NCBI RefSeq assembly: GCF_008728515.1
Contig: NC_044986.1
Span: forward strand, 114,316,313 to 114,380,312
Reading direction: 5' to 3'
Source: Papio anubis
Taxonomy: Eukaryota; Chordata; Mammalia; Primates; Cercopithecidae
Length of the DNA stretch: 64,000 bases
The notes under the pieces were generated by a model that was given only the letters and a program-made list of their open reading frames with translations, ran no database searches and was not told where the DNA came from. How positions within the stretch are numbered: the stretch's first letter is position 1; each line of letters opens with the position of its first letter. Positions 44,688 to 56,904 of the stretch are shown in pieces. Both the position numbers and the translations under genes were made by a program.

Positions 44688-45177
44688 CTTGGTCTGCACT
44701 ATCCTTTGTCTATGAGGAAACTACCTCTGACCTCCATCAGTTAGAAACACGTGCCCTTTTTTCTTTCAGAAGTGTTGCTCATATCCCTCTTTTGCACGGC
44801 ATCTGTCTTCCTGGCTGCCCACCTTGATTCCCTCATCACCACCACCATCACTGGACCATATAGTGAGATCTCGTCTCTACCAATGACTCTGCCATTCTTG
44901 GCAGAGTGAACTGAGCCTGGAATCCAGACATCTAGATCTGTCTAGATTTGTCTAGAATTGTCTCTAGATTTGTCTACTCACCTGTCAAATGCGAGAGTTA
45001 AGCTCCTTGAGATGTTTTCACACAGTTTGATGGGAAGTCCTAGGGCTTTTAAGGAGAAAGCTTAGAACAATGAATTGGAAGGAGGTGGTGCTGAGAGGCC
45101 CGAGGGGACAGGTGCCAACCTCAGAGCTGGCCTCAACAGTCCCCCCCTTACCTTTCTGATATATTGAGTTCTGTCCT
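44688..45177. other. Unassigned intergenic DNA
   Basis: Short taga(t)ttgtc reiterations at about 44932-44975 (tctagatctgtctagatttg); otherwise nothing recognised. Confidence 0.4.
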
Positions 45178-45314
45178 TTTTTTTTTTTTTTTTTTTTGAG
45201 ATGGGGGTCTCGCTATATTGCTCAACCTGGTTTCAAACTCCTGGCCTCAGGCAATCCTCCTGACTCAGCCTCCCAAGTAGCTGGAATCACAGGCACACAC
45301 CACCACACTGTCCA
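45178..45314 (-). mobile_element. Alu monomer or truncated Alu
   Basis: Poly(T)gagatgggggtctcgctata through aggcacacaccaccacactg, about 137 bp. Confidence 0.8.
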
Positions 45315-46338
45315 AAATTTGTTTGAAGCCTGAGTTCTACCGATTAAATACAAACCAATTTTGAAGGTCATTAAACAAGAAGTGTGGCAGAGGTGGAGGA
45401 AGGGCTTTTAGATACGACACTTTAAGATTTCGCGTCAGCCTAAAGAAAGGGAAGAGCTTAATTTTTCTCCCAGGGAGCTTCGCATGAGGAGGAAGGAGAG
45501 ATTTTATGAATGACAGAAACTTACTACGCTGAGTCACTTCTTTCTTTTGTCGGAGATGCATCCTTCAAGGAGAGCTTTCAGCGCTTGTGCACAGCCAAGG
45601 CTGCGGCTTGGTGTCTGAACGCGTCTCCCCCACTTCCCAGTGATCAGTATTCACTGCCACTCCTGACTTCGCATTTTGGGGCATTTGTCCTCTGTGGGAG
45701 GCCCTGATTATTCATCCATTTCCACGACACATGGTGTAGTATGATTAGTGCCTGTTCCGCAGAAGCAGAAACTGGGGCGGAGAAAGGATGAGCCACTGAC
45801 CTCAAATGGCCCACATTGTCTCTCCGAGCCAGTGCATCAGGATCTGAGCTTCCTAAAAACAGTTCCCTTCTGCCAAGTGCTCCCCTGCCACAGAGAGACT
45901 TAGTTCTCTTTTCTGATCTCTTGGTGGCCCCCGGACTGCTTCTTTCTCTTTCTGTTTTCTTTTTCTGGGAAACCAGTGCGTTATCGTTTGTCAGGCTGTG
46001 GGCTGGGAAAGGCGGGGCCTCCGAGTCCAAAGCCCACCTCGTGGGTGCAGGTGAGAGGGTGAGGACACCACTCCTGTGCGGCTGGAGAAAATGAGGAGGT
46101 GGTTGTTAAGGTTCACCCTTGTTGCCTGACCCCCATCTCATCGAGCCTAGAGCCCTTTGTTGCCCTGGGGCATCCATATGTTGAAGTAAACGGCATAAAC
46201 AATGTGACAGAATAATCCAGAAAGAACAAAGCAGGCAGTTGAGTTTCAAGATACTATTTAAACGTATAGGACAGTTCATGACGTGATAGCCCAGGTCTAT
46301 TTCATTCGCAAGACTTGAGCTTTTAGGAAAAGGATTTT
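45315..46338. other. Unassigned intergenic DNA
   Basis: Unique-looking, mildly GC-rich near 45980-46080. A 128-codon minus frame at 45644-46030 shows no recognised domain. Confidence 0.4.
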
Positions 46339-46354
46339 CAAGTTCCAGAGTCTT

Positions 46355-46649
46355 TTTTTTTTTTTTTTATTTTTGAGACGGAGTCTCGCTCTGTGGCCCA
46401 GGCTGGAGTGCGGTGGCGCGATCTCGGCTCACTGCAAGCTCTGCCTCCTGGGTTCACGCCATTCTCCTGCCTCAGCCTCCCGAGTACCTGGGACTACAGG
46501 CACCCGCCACCGCACCCAGCTAATTTTTTTTTTTTTTGTATTTTTAGTAGAGACAGAGTTTCACTGTGGTCTCGATCACCTGACCTTGTGATCCGCCCGC
46601 CTCGGCCTCCCAAAGTGCTGGGATTACAGGCGTGAGCCACCGCGCCCGG
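46355..46649 (-). mobile_element. AluY with 16-bp target duplication
   Basis: Antisense Alu; caagttccagagtctt at 46339-46354 and 46650-46665. A short internal deletion removes the usual catgttagccaggat-type words after tttcactg (46560-46572). Confidence 0.94.
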
Positions 46650-46964
46650 CAAGTTCCAGAGTCTTAACTCTGAATGCTAATAGGGAAAGGCCAAGGAACT
46701 CGCCACCCAAAGCTTATACCATAAGGCCAAGCTTCCCAGCGGAGGGGCGATGACAACACCGTGTTTGTCAAGCACACCGAGTCATGCTCTGCCTCCACCC
46801 AGGGTGAGTGTCCACTGTGCCCTACCTGGCCATCTGAGGCTGAAGGGGTCAACATCCTTGTTGCTACTCAACATGGTGTAGTTCTGCCAAGTAAACCACA
46901 AAATGCAAAGAATCCATGATGTGAGAGCTGTGTTTCCCATAAATAAGAGATAAAAATAACATCT

Positions 46965-47262
46965 AGGCTGGGCCCGGTGGCTCATACTTGTAATCCCAGC
47001 ACTTTGGGAGGCCGAGGGCCTGGATTGCTTGAGGTCAGGAGTTTGAGAGCAGTCTGGCCAACATGGTGAAACTCTATCTCTACTAAAAATACAAAAATTA
47101 GCTAGGTGTGGTGGCACATGCCTATAATCCCAGTTACTCGGGAGGCTGAGGCAGAAGAATAGCTTGAACCTGGAAGGTGGAGGTTTCAGTGAGCTAAGAC
47201 TGTGCCACTGCACTTAAGCCTGGGTGACAGAGTGAGACTCCATCTCAAAAAAATAAACATTG
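46965..47262 (+). mobile_element. Alu
   Basis: ggctgggcccggtggctcat to gactccatctcaaaaaaa. Confidence 0.93.
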
Positions 47263-47384
47263 AAAAACTTTTAGACTGCAGAGAACAGAGGGAGACTCTG
47301 ATGTGGATACCCTACAAAGGGCTTTTCCTCTGGTAGAGTCTGGAAGGGACTAGAAATAAATTTTTTAAAAATTCAAGATCGTGA

Positions 47385-48480
47385 TGAGAAGCCGCTGCAC
47401 ACTCATGAGGATAGTTACTACCAAAAAGACAGAAAATAACAAGTGTTGGTGAGGAACAGAGAAACTGGAACTCTCACGCAGCAGTGTTGGGAAGGTAAAA
47501 TAGTGCAGCCCCTGTGGAAAACAGCACAGCTCTTCCTCAGAAAACTGCACATGGAATTACCACGTGATCCAGCAATTCCGCTTCTGGGTATGGACCCAAA
47601 AGAACTGAAAGCAGAGACTCAAAGAGAGATATTTGTGCCCTGATGTTCATAGCAGCATTATCTGCAATAGCGAAAAGGTAAAGGCAACCCAAATGTTCAT
47701 TGACAGATGAATGGATAAACAAGCTGTGGTCTAGCCATACAATGGAATATGATTCAACTTTAGAACAGGAAGAAATTCTGCCTCGTGTTACAGCATGGAT
47801 GAACCCTGAGGACATTATGCTAAGTGAAATAAGCCAACACAAAAAGATAAATGCTATACCATTCCACTTACTGGTTCCCATTCTTGTGGCTGTACCTAAA
47901 GTGGTCAAATTCATAGAAACAGAAAGTAGAATGGTGTTGGCCAGGGGCTGTGGGCGGGGGAAATGGAGAGTTGTAGTTTGTTTTTGATGGAGGAGTTTCC
48001 CTCTTGTTGCCCAAGCTGGAGTGTGATGGCGCAACCTTGGCCCACTGCAACCAGGTGGCCCACTGCAAACTTGGCCCGCTGCAACTCCACCTCCCAGGTT
48101 CAAGCGATCCTCCTGCCTCAGCCTCCTGAGTAGCTGGAATTACAGACGCCTGCCACCATGCCCAGCTAATTTTTGTATTTGTAGTAGAGATGGGGTTTCA
48201 CCATATTGGCCAAGCTGGTCTCAAACTCCTGACCTCAGGTGATCTGCCTGCCTCATCCTCCCAAAGTGCTGGGATTACAGGTGTGAGCCACTGCGTCCAG
48301 TCAAGAGTTGTAGTTTAATGGGTACAGAGTTTCGGTTTTGCAAGATGAAAAGTTTCTGGAGATGGATGATGGCGAAGGTGGCACCACGGTATGAATGTGC
48401 TTCATGCCACTGAACTGTAGACCTCAAAATGACTGAGATGGTAAATTTTATGCACTATGTGCATTTTACCACAATTTAAA
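47385..48480 (+). mobile_element. L1M-type 3' end (ORF2 tail and 3' UTR), split by an Alu
   Basis: Familiar mammalian L1 3' wording: tgatccagcaattccgcttc, gttcatagcagcattatctg, gatgaatggataaacaagct, aagtgaaataagccaacac, then gatggtaaattttatgcac and ttttaccacaattt. Frames are broken, so it is not active. The Alu at 47980-48303 interrupts it. Confidence 0.88.
47980..48303 (-). mobile_element. Alu with 13-bp target duplication and an internal repeat
   Basis: Antisense Alu inside L1; agagttgtagttt at 47967-47979 and 48304-48316. About 30 extra bases come from reiteration of ggcccactgcaa at about 48037-48082. Confidence 0.93.
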
Positions 48481-48834
48481 AACAATTCAACACATACGAT
48501 TTTTAAAAAGTTCAAAATAGATTTGGGAGGATCTGGGAAAAGCTCAAGTCTTGGAGAAGTCACCTCTGCCAGAGCCAGTGGCATCTGTGCAGATGCCTGG
48601 AGGACAGAAGATGGCCCCTCCTCACCCCACCCCTGCAGCAATGGCTTGCCCTTCTGGGAGAGAAGTGGGGACAGGAAAACCCTGATCTGACTCATTCAAA
48701 ATGACTGGGAAGTCAGTAATATGACTTGGGTTTTCCTGGAAGTGACAAGATTAATTTCCGCTGTCAAGACAGAAATGACATTATCATAGAAAAATACAGA
48801 AAGCCTACATCTGCATGCTTGAGGTTTGTGACCA
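48481..48834. other. Unassigned intergenic DNA
   Basis: Unique-looking; no gene feature recognised. Confidence 0.4.
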
Positions 48835-48862
48835 TAAAACTCACACTCCAGGAGAAAACAGA

Positions 48863-49162
48863 TGAGCACAGAACTGTGGAAACAATATGGCTTTTCCTCA
48901 AACAATTAAACAGAATTACTGTATGATCCAGCAACTCCACTTCTGGGTACAGACGGAAAAGAATTGAAAGTAGAGGGTCAAGGAGATATTTGTACCCTGA
49001 TGTTCACAGCAGCATTATTCACAGTAGCCAAAAGGCGGAAGCAACCCAGATGTTCACTGACAGATGAACGGATAAACAAAATGTGGTCTATCCATACAAT
49101 GCACTATTATTCAACCTTAAAAAAGAAGGAAATTCTGCCACATGCTACACCATGGACGATCG
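48863..49162 (+). mobile_element. Second L1M fragment, internal part only
   Basis: Same L1 region as 47510-47800 (tgatccagcaactccacttc, gttcacagcagcattattca, gatgaacggataaacaaaat) but lacking the 3' end. Flanked by imperfect 28-bp direct repeats at 48835-48862 and 49163-49190. Confidence 0.85.
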
Positions 49163-49190
49163 TAAAACCCACACTTCAGGAGAAACAGGA

Positions 49191-50690
49191 CACACACCAG
49201 AAGACAGAGCCACGGCTGGATTTGCCCCCAGCACTCAGGCTTCCTCACAAGATGGCGGCAGCTCAGCCATCTGGCCACTACTTTGAGAGTCACTTCCTTT
49301 CTTCAGCTGGTCTCACCCAGGCTGACTTCCTCAGGAAAGCTAACTGGGAAACAACGTCCTGAGTCACCTGCCAGTACAGACCCTTCCGCATTTTACAGGG
49401 TTCAAGTGTTGTAGATTTATCTATGATGGATCCTGACATAAAGTTTGAGATTTTTTGAGATTTGGTCAGAATGTAAGTTTTAAAAAATATATTGTATTTG
49501 ACTGTATTGCTCGTCCCCTCGTCCCCTCTCCTATTCCTTCTGAAATGAATTATCCTGTTTGTTACTGCAACTGTATCCCACTTATCACTGAGCAGGGCCG
49601 CACATATGTTTATACTGACACTGCTGCCTGGCTATGTTTTTATCTTGCTTTACTATAAAAGTAAGCAAGCCCCTTTCCTGGGGTCACTTCCTGAGTGTTT
49701 CTGGGACTATTCAAGGATGCCAGTGTGTCTCACACCCCTATCCTGGCTGTTGCTCACCCTGCTGTTTGCTCCAGCACTCTGAGGTGTGCCTTGGCCACCA
49801 CCAGCCACGGCTCCCTCCCCTTCCCATGGGAATGCCTCCCACAGTTTCTGGAACAAGGAATTCCAGGGCTCTCGCCCAAGTGTGGGCACAGTTCAAGTCA
49901 GTGGTAACTTTCAGTGAGACTTTATTTTTAAGAGACTGTTCCACAGAGAATGACAGCACAGAGACTGGCCCGGAGCAGTGCTGGGTAAATATTTGCTGAA
50001 TAAATGAACTACGCTGTCAGCCCACAGGCCTAGAGTGAATGACTCTTTGTCTATCAGGCTTCTGTGAGGCAAGAACCAACTCACCCTTGAACCATCCTAA
50101 CTTTGACCTAGCAGTCCAGCTCCACTTTCTCACCTGGCGGGGACCAGAAGAAGGAAGTCGTTTTGCTGTTTCTCTTTCTCCCACCTCCCTCTCTGCCTTT
50201 GCTTCCTAGCCCCAGCTTGGGTCTCTTCTAGAATGATAGATGGGGAAGGGCCACCCCTTACTCATGCCCAGTGGGCTGCCAAGTAGACACTAAGAGGATT
50301 CAGTGGCCCAAACTTGGCCCATTCCAAGTAATTCAGTTGTGTGCACACCGTGGCACCTGCCAGACAGGCACGGCCAGCCCAAGAGCTTCCACAGCCTCCG
50401 GGGTAGCAGGAGGTGAGGCTTCTTCTCCCAGGGAGAATCAACAACTCACATAACAAAACTCAACACAACAACAACAACAAACAGAAATGACCTCCTCCCC
50501 CATTCGTCACCAAAACATTGTGCTTTGGTTCCTGCCAAGTGTCCTCCAAACCCAGGCAAAGAAAAGAGGCAGTCTTGAGACTCAGAGCCTCAGAGAACCC
50601 TCTGAAGTTTTAAACCACCAAAGTCAGCTACTCAGCGAACAGCATCTCCCAAACAAGGGGGCATGTTTTAGCTTTACACAGTTTTCTTTT
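49191..50690. other. Unassigned intergenic DNA
   Basis: 1.5 kb without a recognised repeat except a short caa-repeat at 50461-50482 (aacacaacaacaacaacaaa). Several overlapping frames of 60-130 codons show no domain. Confidence 0.4.
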
Positions 50691-50830
50691 GTACAGAGAT
50701 TAGGGGGCAGGAGGGGTGGGGGTTCTTGCCTTGTTGCCCAGGCTGGTCTCAAACTCCTGACCTCAAGTGATCTGATCCTCCCGCCACAGCCTCCCAAAGT
50801 GCTGATTGCAGGCATGAGCCACCATGTTGA
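50691..50830 (-). mobile_element. Alu fragment
   Basis: Antisense wording ttgttgcccaggctggtctc to gcaggcatgagccaccatg. Confidence 0.8.
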
Positions 50831-51292
50831 CTGAGCTTCCCACTTTGCACACCAGGCACCAAAAGGTGATTTTCCCAAAGCAGAGGCAGTTCTGCCTGGA
50901 AGGGAGGATTCCAGTGTCTCTCCAGGATGTTCAGTGACAGTTTAGGCCTCACTGGGCCCCTTCTTTCTCCTTCTTTCCCTCCTGTGGGCACTTTGCTGCT
51001 GTCTTTGTGAGGTGGGGTGCAGGCACACTGCAGAGAAGCTGCAGCTCCCTGTCTGGTCCTGTGAAGTGGGGCCTGCTGTGTCTTTGATCTTGACTGGCTC
51101 CTCCTACCCCAGTTCCCCAGATCAGTTCAGCTCAGGGTCCAGATTTAGCTATGACCTGCCCCTCTCACTGGCTCCCCGCAACTCCTGCCTGCCTTCCCTC
51201 CATTCTGATGGGACCTCCATGTCCTCTGCACCTGACACGCTCTCTTGCATCCAGCCTGTTCTTTCTGGGCACGGGTGTCAACAACATCCCCC
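50831..51292. other. Unassigned intergenic DNA
   Basis: Unique-looking, C/T-rich; no gene. Confidence 0.4.
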
Positions 51293-51533
51293 TGCTTTTT
51301 TTTGAAACAGAGTCTTACTCTGTCGCCCAGGCTGGAGTGCAGTGGTATGATCTCGGCTCACTGCAACCTCCACCTCCTGGATTCAAGTGATTCTCTTGCC
51401 TCAGCCTCCTGGTAGCTGGGATTACAGGCATGCACCACCACGCCCAGCTAATTTTTGTATTTTTAGTAGAGACAGGATTTCACCATGCTGGCCCAGCTGG
51501 TCTAGAACTCCTGACTCCTTGGTCTCCCAAAGT
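51293..51533 (-). mobile_element. Alu, 5'-truncated
   Basis: Poly(T)gaaacagagtcttactctg to ctcccaaagtg; the last part of the reverse-complemented element is missing or shortened. Confidence 0.9.
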
Positions 51534-53682
51534 GAACCGCCCCTTTCTTATTCCGGGCTCCATCCACTGTCTGGAGTTTTCTCTGCAGGCATCCTGTGTG
51601 GTTCCAACCACTCTCCTGAACCAGCTGGAGAGAGAAAACAAGTTATTCGCCATATATTTTCTCTTTCCTGTCCATCTTTCCCAGTCCCTTTCTCTCTCTG
51701 TCTCTCTCTGAGATGGGACAAGTAGCTCCCAGCAGGCACAATGCATCTTTTGCATTGAAACAGAGAGCGTGCATTGCTGCTGTGAGTTTGGATGGCCAAG
51801 TTCCCAAGCAGCTTCCCCTTTCGCTCCTCGTAGGCTCTGACCCTTGGTCAGCCTGTCCCACAAGGGAGGGAAGCAGGGTCCCCGGGGGAGGTGGCTGATA
51901 CAAAGATGGCCCTTCTGTCCAGCCAGACATTCTGGGCCTGCTGGCAGCAGGGAATGGAGCATAGAGGTCCCTCCCTGTCCCCAGCACCAGCGAGGCCTTT
52001 GCCTCCCTCGCCCCCATTGCTCCCTGCCATGCCAGCTCCGTTTATGAAAGGACAGTTCTTTATTCAGGTCTAAATGTAGCTTCCACTTCACCCATCCTCA
52101 GAGGCGCTTCTTAGTCTCGAGCATGTCTGTGGTGCAAAGGCATCACCCCCGTAGTTGTGGGTGAATTTTCAAGCACATTTGCAGGGGGGACTGGGACCAG
52201 AGCCCGGGGTTCCGCATGGCTTCTGTCCTTGGACTGAGGTTTCCTCCTGGGGACGGGCGCTCAGTGCTGGGCTGAGGCTGGCCTTACCAGCCCCTCTGTT
52301 TGGGATTCCAGAGAAGGCTTTCCAGACTTTTCAGGCCATCATGTCAGAGGAGAAGATCTGCCCCGTGTCATTCAGAGGCTGGGACATAAGGCTCCTGATG
52401 AATCAACATCTTTATTCTCTAAAACTCCCCGCTCCTGAACTGGCCCCTGCAAAACCCAGCAGGGATTTTTCCCAATCAAGACCTTCAAGTCTTTCAAAAC
52501 GTCCATACTTTCTTTCTCCACCACACCCAATAGTAGATGCCTGCTGTCTCCTGTGACTTTTGCAACAGTTCCTCATGAGGATAAGGGAATTCCAGAGGGC
52601 TAAGAACAGGCTTGGGGTGCCCACGCCTTATCCCAGGCAAACACCCTTGGCTCTCTGGGCTCCCTTCTCCCCAGGCGTGGCTGGAGTCTGGCAGATTCTT
52701 CGAAGCATGCGTGTGGTCCTGGTGCACGGGAGTGCGTGGGAATGCGTGGGCGTCCTTTTATCTAGATTGCCATGGCTACCCAGGTTTCCTTTCACTCGTG
52801 CATGTACACTCAGCGGGAGAGAGTTCAAACACATCCCCTCCCAGCTGAGGCTTCACGCCAATTCCACTTCTGTTTCTTGTGATTTCATACAAGCAGGGCG
52901 CATACTGGCTCTTTGTGCCTGGAGTTCTGGAAACACCCACACCTTCACCATAGTAGACTTCTCATGGGAGTTCAGCAGAGAGAAAGAACCGGAGCTGCAG
53001 GGTGCCTGGGGATGCCCCAAATAAGAGATGTTTCTCAACGGCAACAAAAGCAGCAAGGATTCTGTGAGTTTAAGGTGTCTTTTTGGGATGAGAGGAAACA
53101 TATGTTGATGTTTATAGTGATTCAGTGGCAGAGATGCCTCCATGCAAATGGAAAAAAAATGCACGGACACAGCCTTGTCCCACGTGTTCTTGGAGTTACA
53201 CTGAAGTGGGTGAGAAAGTGACCAGCCTCCTGGGAGAGCCCCGAGGTCCTGATTGGAGCAGACCCTCCCTCGTACGGGACAAACCCATGGTGCTGGCCTC
53301 TCTGCTGGAGCAGCTCTGGGTGTGGGATGCAGAGAAGCTGTTCATGTTCAGAGATCTCCTAAGACGTTCCTAAGGGTCTCCCCAGACATAGGTGGATCCA
53401 TGAGCTGCCCTGCCACCGCTCTACACCTGCCTTTCTTTCTCGGGGTGTCAGAATCCACTCTTACCTCCCACACCTCACCCCTGCAGAAAATGTGGGGGCA
53501 GGGAGATGGTGACTGTGGAACACGAAGGGGCCTCTGTATAGGAATCACGGGACTCCATCATGCTTCCAAGATGTGATGACACAGTGGACAACTTTTCTTC
53601 AAGCTGGCACAGGTTTGGGGGATCAGGAGTTCTCCCTGGGGGTCCCAGCAGTCCTGAGACTTTTCCTCTGATCCTCGGGTGT
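51534..53682. other. Unassigned intergenic DNA
   Basis: 2.1 kb of unique-looking DNA, the longest such stretch 5' of ECHDC3. Open frames reach 203 codons (51480-52091 minus) and 154 codons (52560-53024 plus), but none has a recognisable domain or conserved-looking composition. Confidence 0.4.
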
Positions 53683-54092
53683 CTTAGTCCACTTCGTGTT
53701 GCTGTAAAGGCATGCCCGAGACTGGGCACTTTAGAAGGAAGAGAGGTGTATTTTTGGCTCACAGTTCTGCAGGCTGTACGAGAAGCATGGCGCCAGCATG
53801 TGCTTCTGGGGAGGCCTCAGGAGGCTTTTACTCAGGGTGGAAGGAGAAGGGGAAGCCGTAACTTCGTGGTGACACAGGGAGCGAGAGAGAGAGAGAGAGA
53901 GAGAGAGCGAGGTGGGGGGGAGGTCCCAGACTCATTTGATCTCATGCTAACTCATTACCAGTGGGGGATAAAAGGGTGGGGACACCAAGCCATTCATGAG
54001 GAATCGGGCCCCATCAGACCCCACCTTCAACACTGGGGATTTACACCTCAACATGAGACTTGGAGAAGACAGACATCCAAACGACATCACCA
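53683..54092 (-). mobile_element. MaLR LTR (MST/MLT1-like)
   Basis: Antisense wording gtcttagtccacttcgtgtt, gcatgcccgagactgggcac, gctcacagttctgcaggctg and gggccccatcagaccccac. Includes a GA microsatellite at 53884-53908. Confidence 0.75.
53884..53908. repeat. (GA)n microsatellite
   Basis: Perfect GA run inside the LTR. Confidence 0.93.
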
Positions 54093-54345
54093 GGGCAGGC
54101 TTCTGCTGTGGAGTTCCCCTCTCTCGTGTGCTCTTTTTTCCCACCATAAATAATAACGATAGCAGAGATTTTTCTCTCACTGGGTGAATACTGAGTGATG
54201 ACTTGCTAGGCACCAGGGACGGCCTACGTCTGGGACGTGTCAGTCACCTTGTATGTGTAGTGTGCCTTCCAGTTTACAAAGCACTTGCTGTTCAATCACC
54301 TCATCTTTTTTTGTTGTGGTTTAAAAAAAAAAAAACCACATGAAA
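54093..54345. other. Unassigned intergenic DNA, L1-like at its end
   Basis: MIR-like words near 54200-54300; accaccacatgaaatttgcca-type L1 wording begins at about 54330. Confidence 0.35.
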
Positions 54346-54356
54346 TTTGCCAGCTT

Positions 54357-54641
54357 AGGCCAGGCATGATGGCTCACACCTGTAATCTCAGCACTTTCGG
54401 AGGTGGAGGCAGGAGGATCACTCGAGCTCGGGAGTTCTAGACCAGCCTCGGCAACATGGCGAAACCCCATCTCTACTAAAAATACAAAAAATTAGCTGGG
54501 CGTGGTGGTGGGCGCCTATAGTCCCAGTTACTTGGGAGGCTGAGTTATGAGGATTGCTGGAACCCAGGAGGTGCAGACTGCACCACCATACTTGAGCCTG
54601 GGTAGACAGAGAAAGATTGTGTCTTAAAAAAAAAAAAAAAA
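54357..54641 (+). mobile_element. Alu
   Basis: ggccaggcatgatggctcac to gattgtgtcttaaaaaaa. Confidence 0.92.
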
Positions 54642-54652
54642 GCCAGCTTAAC

Positions 54653-54950
54653 CTTTTTTTTTTTTGAGACAGAGTCTTACTCTGTTGCCCAGGCTGGAGT
54701 GCAGTGGCATGATCTCAACTCACTGTAGCCTCCACCTCCCAGGTTCCAGTGATTCTCCTGCCTCAGCCTCCTGGGTAGCTGGGATTACAGGCACATGCCA
54801 TCATGCCCAGCTAATTTTTGTATTTTTAGTAGAAACAGGGTTTCACCATGTTGTCCAGGCTGGTCTTGAACTCCTGATCTCAGGTAATCCACCCGCCTCA
54901 GCCTCCCAAAGTGCTGGGATTACAGGCATGAGCCACCATGCCCTGCCGGG
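54653..54950 (-). mobile_element. Alu
   Basis: Antisense full-length Alu; with the preceding plus-strand Alu it forms a closely spaced inverted pair about 12 bp apart, tail to tail. Confidence 0.94.
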
Positions 54951-55262
54951 CTTAACCATTTTTAAGTGTACAGTTCAGTAGTGTTAAGCACATTCACATT
55001 GCAAACAATCTCTACAAGTTTTTCAAAAAAACTGAAAAACTTGCAAAACTGAAACTTTATACTCACTAAGTGGTAACTCCCCATTCTAGTGGTTACCCTA
55101 GCCCCTGGTAACCACCATTCTCCTTTCTGTTTCTATGAATTTGACTACTCTGGGAACCTTAGATAAGGGAAATCATACAGTTCTTGTTTTTTTGTGGCTA
55201 GCTTCTTTCACAGCATGATGTCTAAGGTTCATCCCCATAGTACCATGTGATCCTAATGTTTT
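54951..55262. mobile_element. L1 3' region fragment
   Basis: Wording taagtgtacagttcagtagt, ttctgtttctatgaatttga and gcatgatgtctaaggttcat. The piece before the Alus (near 54335-54356) belongs to the same L1. Confidence 0.7.
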
Positions 55263-55354
55263 TAAACCTCCACAGCAACACTTTCAAGTTAGATTTCACA
55301 TTTTACAGGTGAGAAAATGGAGACTCAAAAAGAAAAAGCAATTGTCCATAGGTA

Positions 55355-56156
55355 GTGTCGTGGGTTGACACTAACTTTGACGGTTGGTCCCCACCTCCAA
55401 AGACATGCCCAAGTCCCAAGTCCCAGTACCGTGAATGTGGTGCTATGTGGAAATAGGTCTTTGCAGATGTAATTAAGTTATGGATCTCAATATGAGATCT
55501 TCCTGAGTTTGGGGTGGACTCTAAATTTTATGACTGATGTCCTCATAAGAGAAGGGAGGGGGAGAGGAGGTCAGGCGCAGTGGCTCACACCTGTAATCCC
55601 AGCACTTTGGGAGGCTGAGGCGGGCAGATCACCTGAGGTCGGGAGTTTGAGACCAGCCTGACCAACATGGAGAAACCCTGTCTCTACTAAAAATTCAAAA
55701 TTAGCCGGGTGTGGTGGTGCATGCCCGTAGTCCCAGCTACTCAGGACACTGAGGCAGGAGAATTGCTTGAACCCTGGAGGCGGAGGTTTTGGTGAGCCAA
55801 GATCGTACCATTGAACTCCAGCCTGGGCAACCAGAGTGAAACTCCATCTCAAAAAAAAAAAAAAAAGAAGAAGGGAGGGGGAGATTTGAGATACCTTGAC
55901 AAAGTTTTTCAGGGAAGGAGAGCATGTGCTTATAGAGGTAAGTTATGCTACCATAAGCCAAGGACTAGCACCGTCCACCAGAAGCTGGAAGGGCCAGAAA
56001 ACGTCCTCCCCTGGAGCCCTGGGAGGGAGCCTGGCCCTGCTCATGGCTTGATTTCAGACTTCTGCCCTCTAGAACCATGAGACCATACATTTCGGTTGTT
56101 TTAAGCCTCCCAGTGTGTGAGAATTTGTGACAGCAGCCCAAGCAATAGAACACAGC
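55355..56156 (+). mobile_element. MLT1-type MaLR LTR, split by an Alu
   Basis: Wording ggtccccacctccaaagac, gtggaaataggtctttgcag, aattaagttatggatctcaa, and after the Alu gatttcagacttctgccctc and cagcccaagcaatagaac. Confidence 0.78.
55566..55868 (+). mobile_element. Alu with 16-bp target duplication
   Basis: agaagggagggggaga at 55550-55565 and 55869-55884 flank a plus-strand Alu with poly(A) tail. Confidence 0.93.
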
Positions 56157-56159
56157 GAG

Positions 56160-56302
56160 CAGGTCGGGCACGGAAGCTCGCACCTGTAATCTCAGCATTT
56201 AGGGAGGCCAAGGTGGGAGGATCGCTTGAGCCCAGGAGTTTGAGACCAGCCTGGGCAATATAGGAAAACCCTGATTCAATCAATCAATAAATAAAAGTAA
56301 AG
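56160..56302 (+). mobile_element. Alu fragment, left half
   Basis: gtcgggcacggaagctcgca to ggaaaaccctgattcaatc, then a (caat)n-type tail; right monomer absent. Confidence 0.85.
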
Positions 56303-56904
56303 AGCGCAGCTAGTGAGCTGAAAACAAAAGATGACTAAAATCCAGATGCTGCGACTTCTAGTTTAGAGTTCTTTCTATGAACGTGGGTCAGGAGAGAACT
56401 CTGGCTGGGGTACGAGGGTTCCTGCAAGATCATGTTTGTAGGAGAGAAAACAACTAGTTTGTGAGACTGTTCCTCCCAGCTCCCATCTCCCTTCCATACC
56501 CAGCCATCCTCCTCTCTCTTCCCCATGCTTCCTAAACTTGCAGGGGCTCCAGAATTTAAGCTGTGTGGAGGATGGATTGAAAGTGCCATCCACGTGCCAG
56601 ACAGCTTTTGTCTGCGCCTGCAGATCCCTCTCTCCCTTGTCCACCAGGATCTCTGAAATAAGCAACAGGCTCTCTGGCCTGCTGGCTTCCAGGTGAGGCC
56701 AAGGAGTGTGAGGTCAGGGGGCTTATTACTCCAGCTGGCTCCCCTCCTAGCAGGGGATGTCTTTGGGTAGGCTGGGTCCCTTAGCTGGAGGCCACCACTC
56801 CTCTGAGCCTCTTCCCGGGGTCCCTAAGCAGTCCCTGCTTTCTCCCTTGCACCTTGGCAGAGAATCCTTTCATCATTCCTACTGGGCACGTACAGCTATT
56901 TCTT
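56303..56904. other. Unassigned intergenic DNA
   Basis: Unique-looking; frames up to 96 codons without domains. Confidence 0.4.

Noticed and set aside
47537..48103. 188-codon minus-strand frame
   Set aside because: It runs across an antisense reading of an L1 3' end into an Alu; not a gene.
49707..49999. Overlapping frames on both strands suggesting a small gene
   Set aside because: The frames are short and mutually overlapping, with no Kozak, splice or domain support.
51480..52091. 203-codon minus-strand frame
   Set aside because: It ends in Alu-derived sequence, has low-complexity Arg/Glu-rich content and shows no recognisable domain or splice context.
53560..54153. 197-codon plus-strand frame
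   Set aside because: Most of it overlaps an antisense MaLR LTR and a GA microsatellite; no domain is seen.
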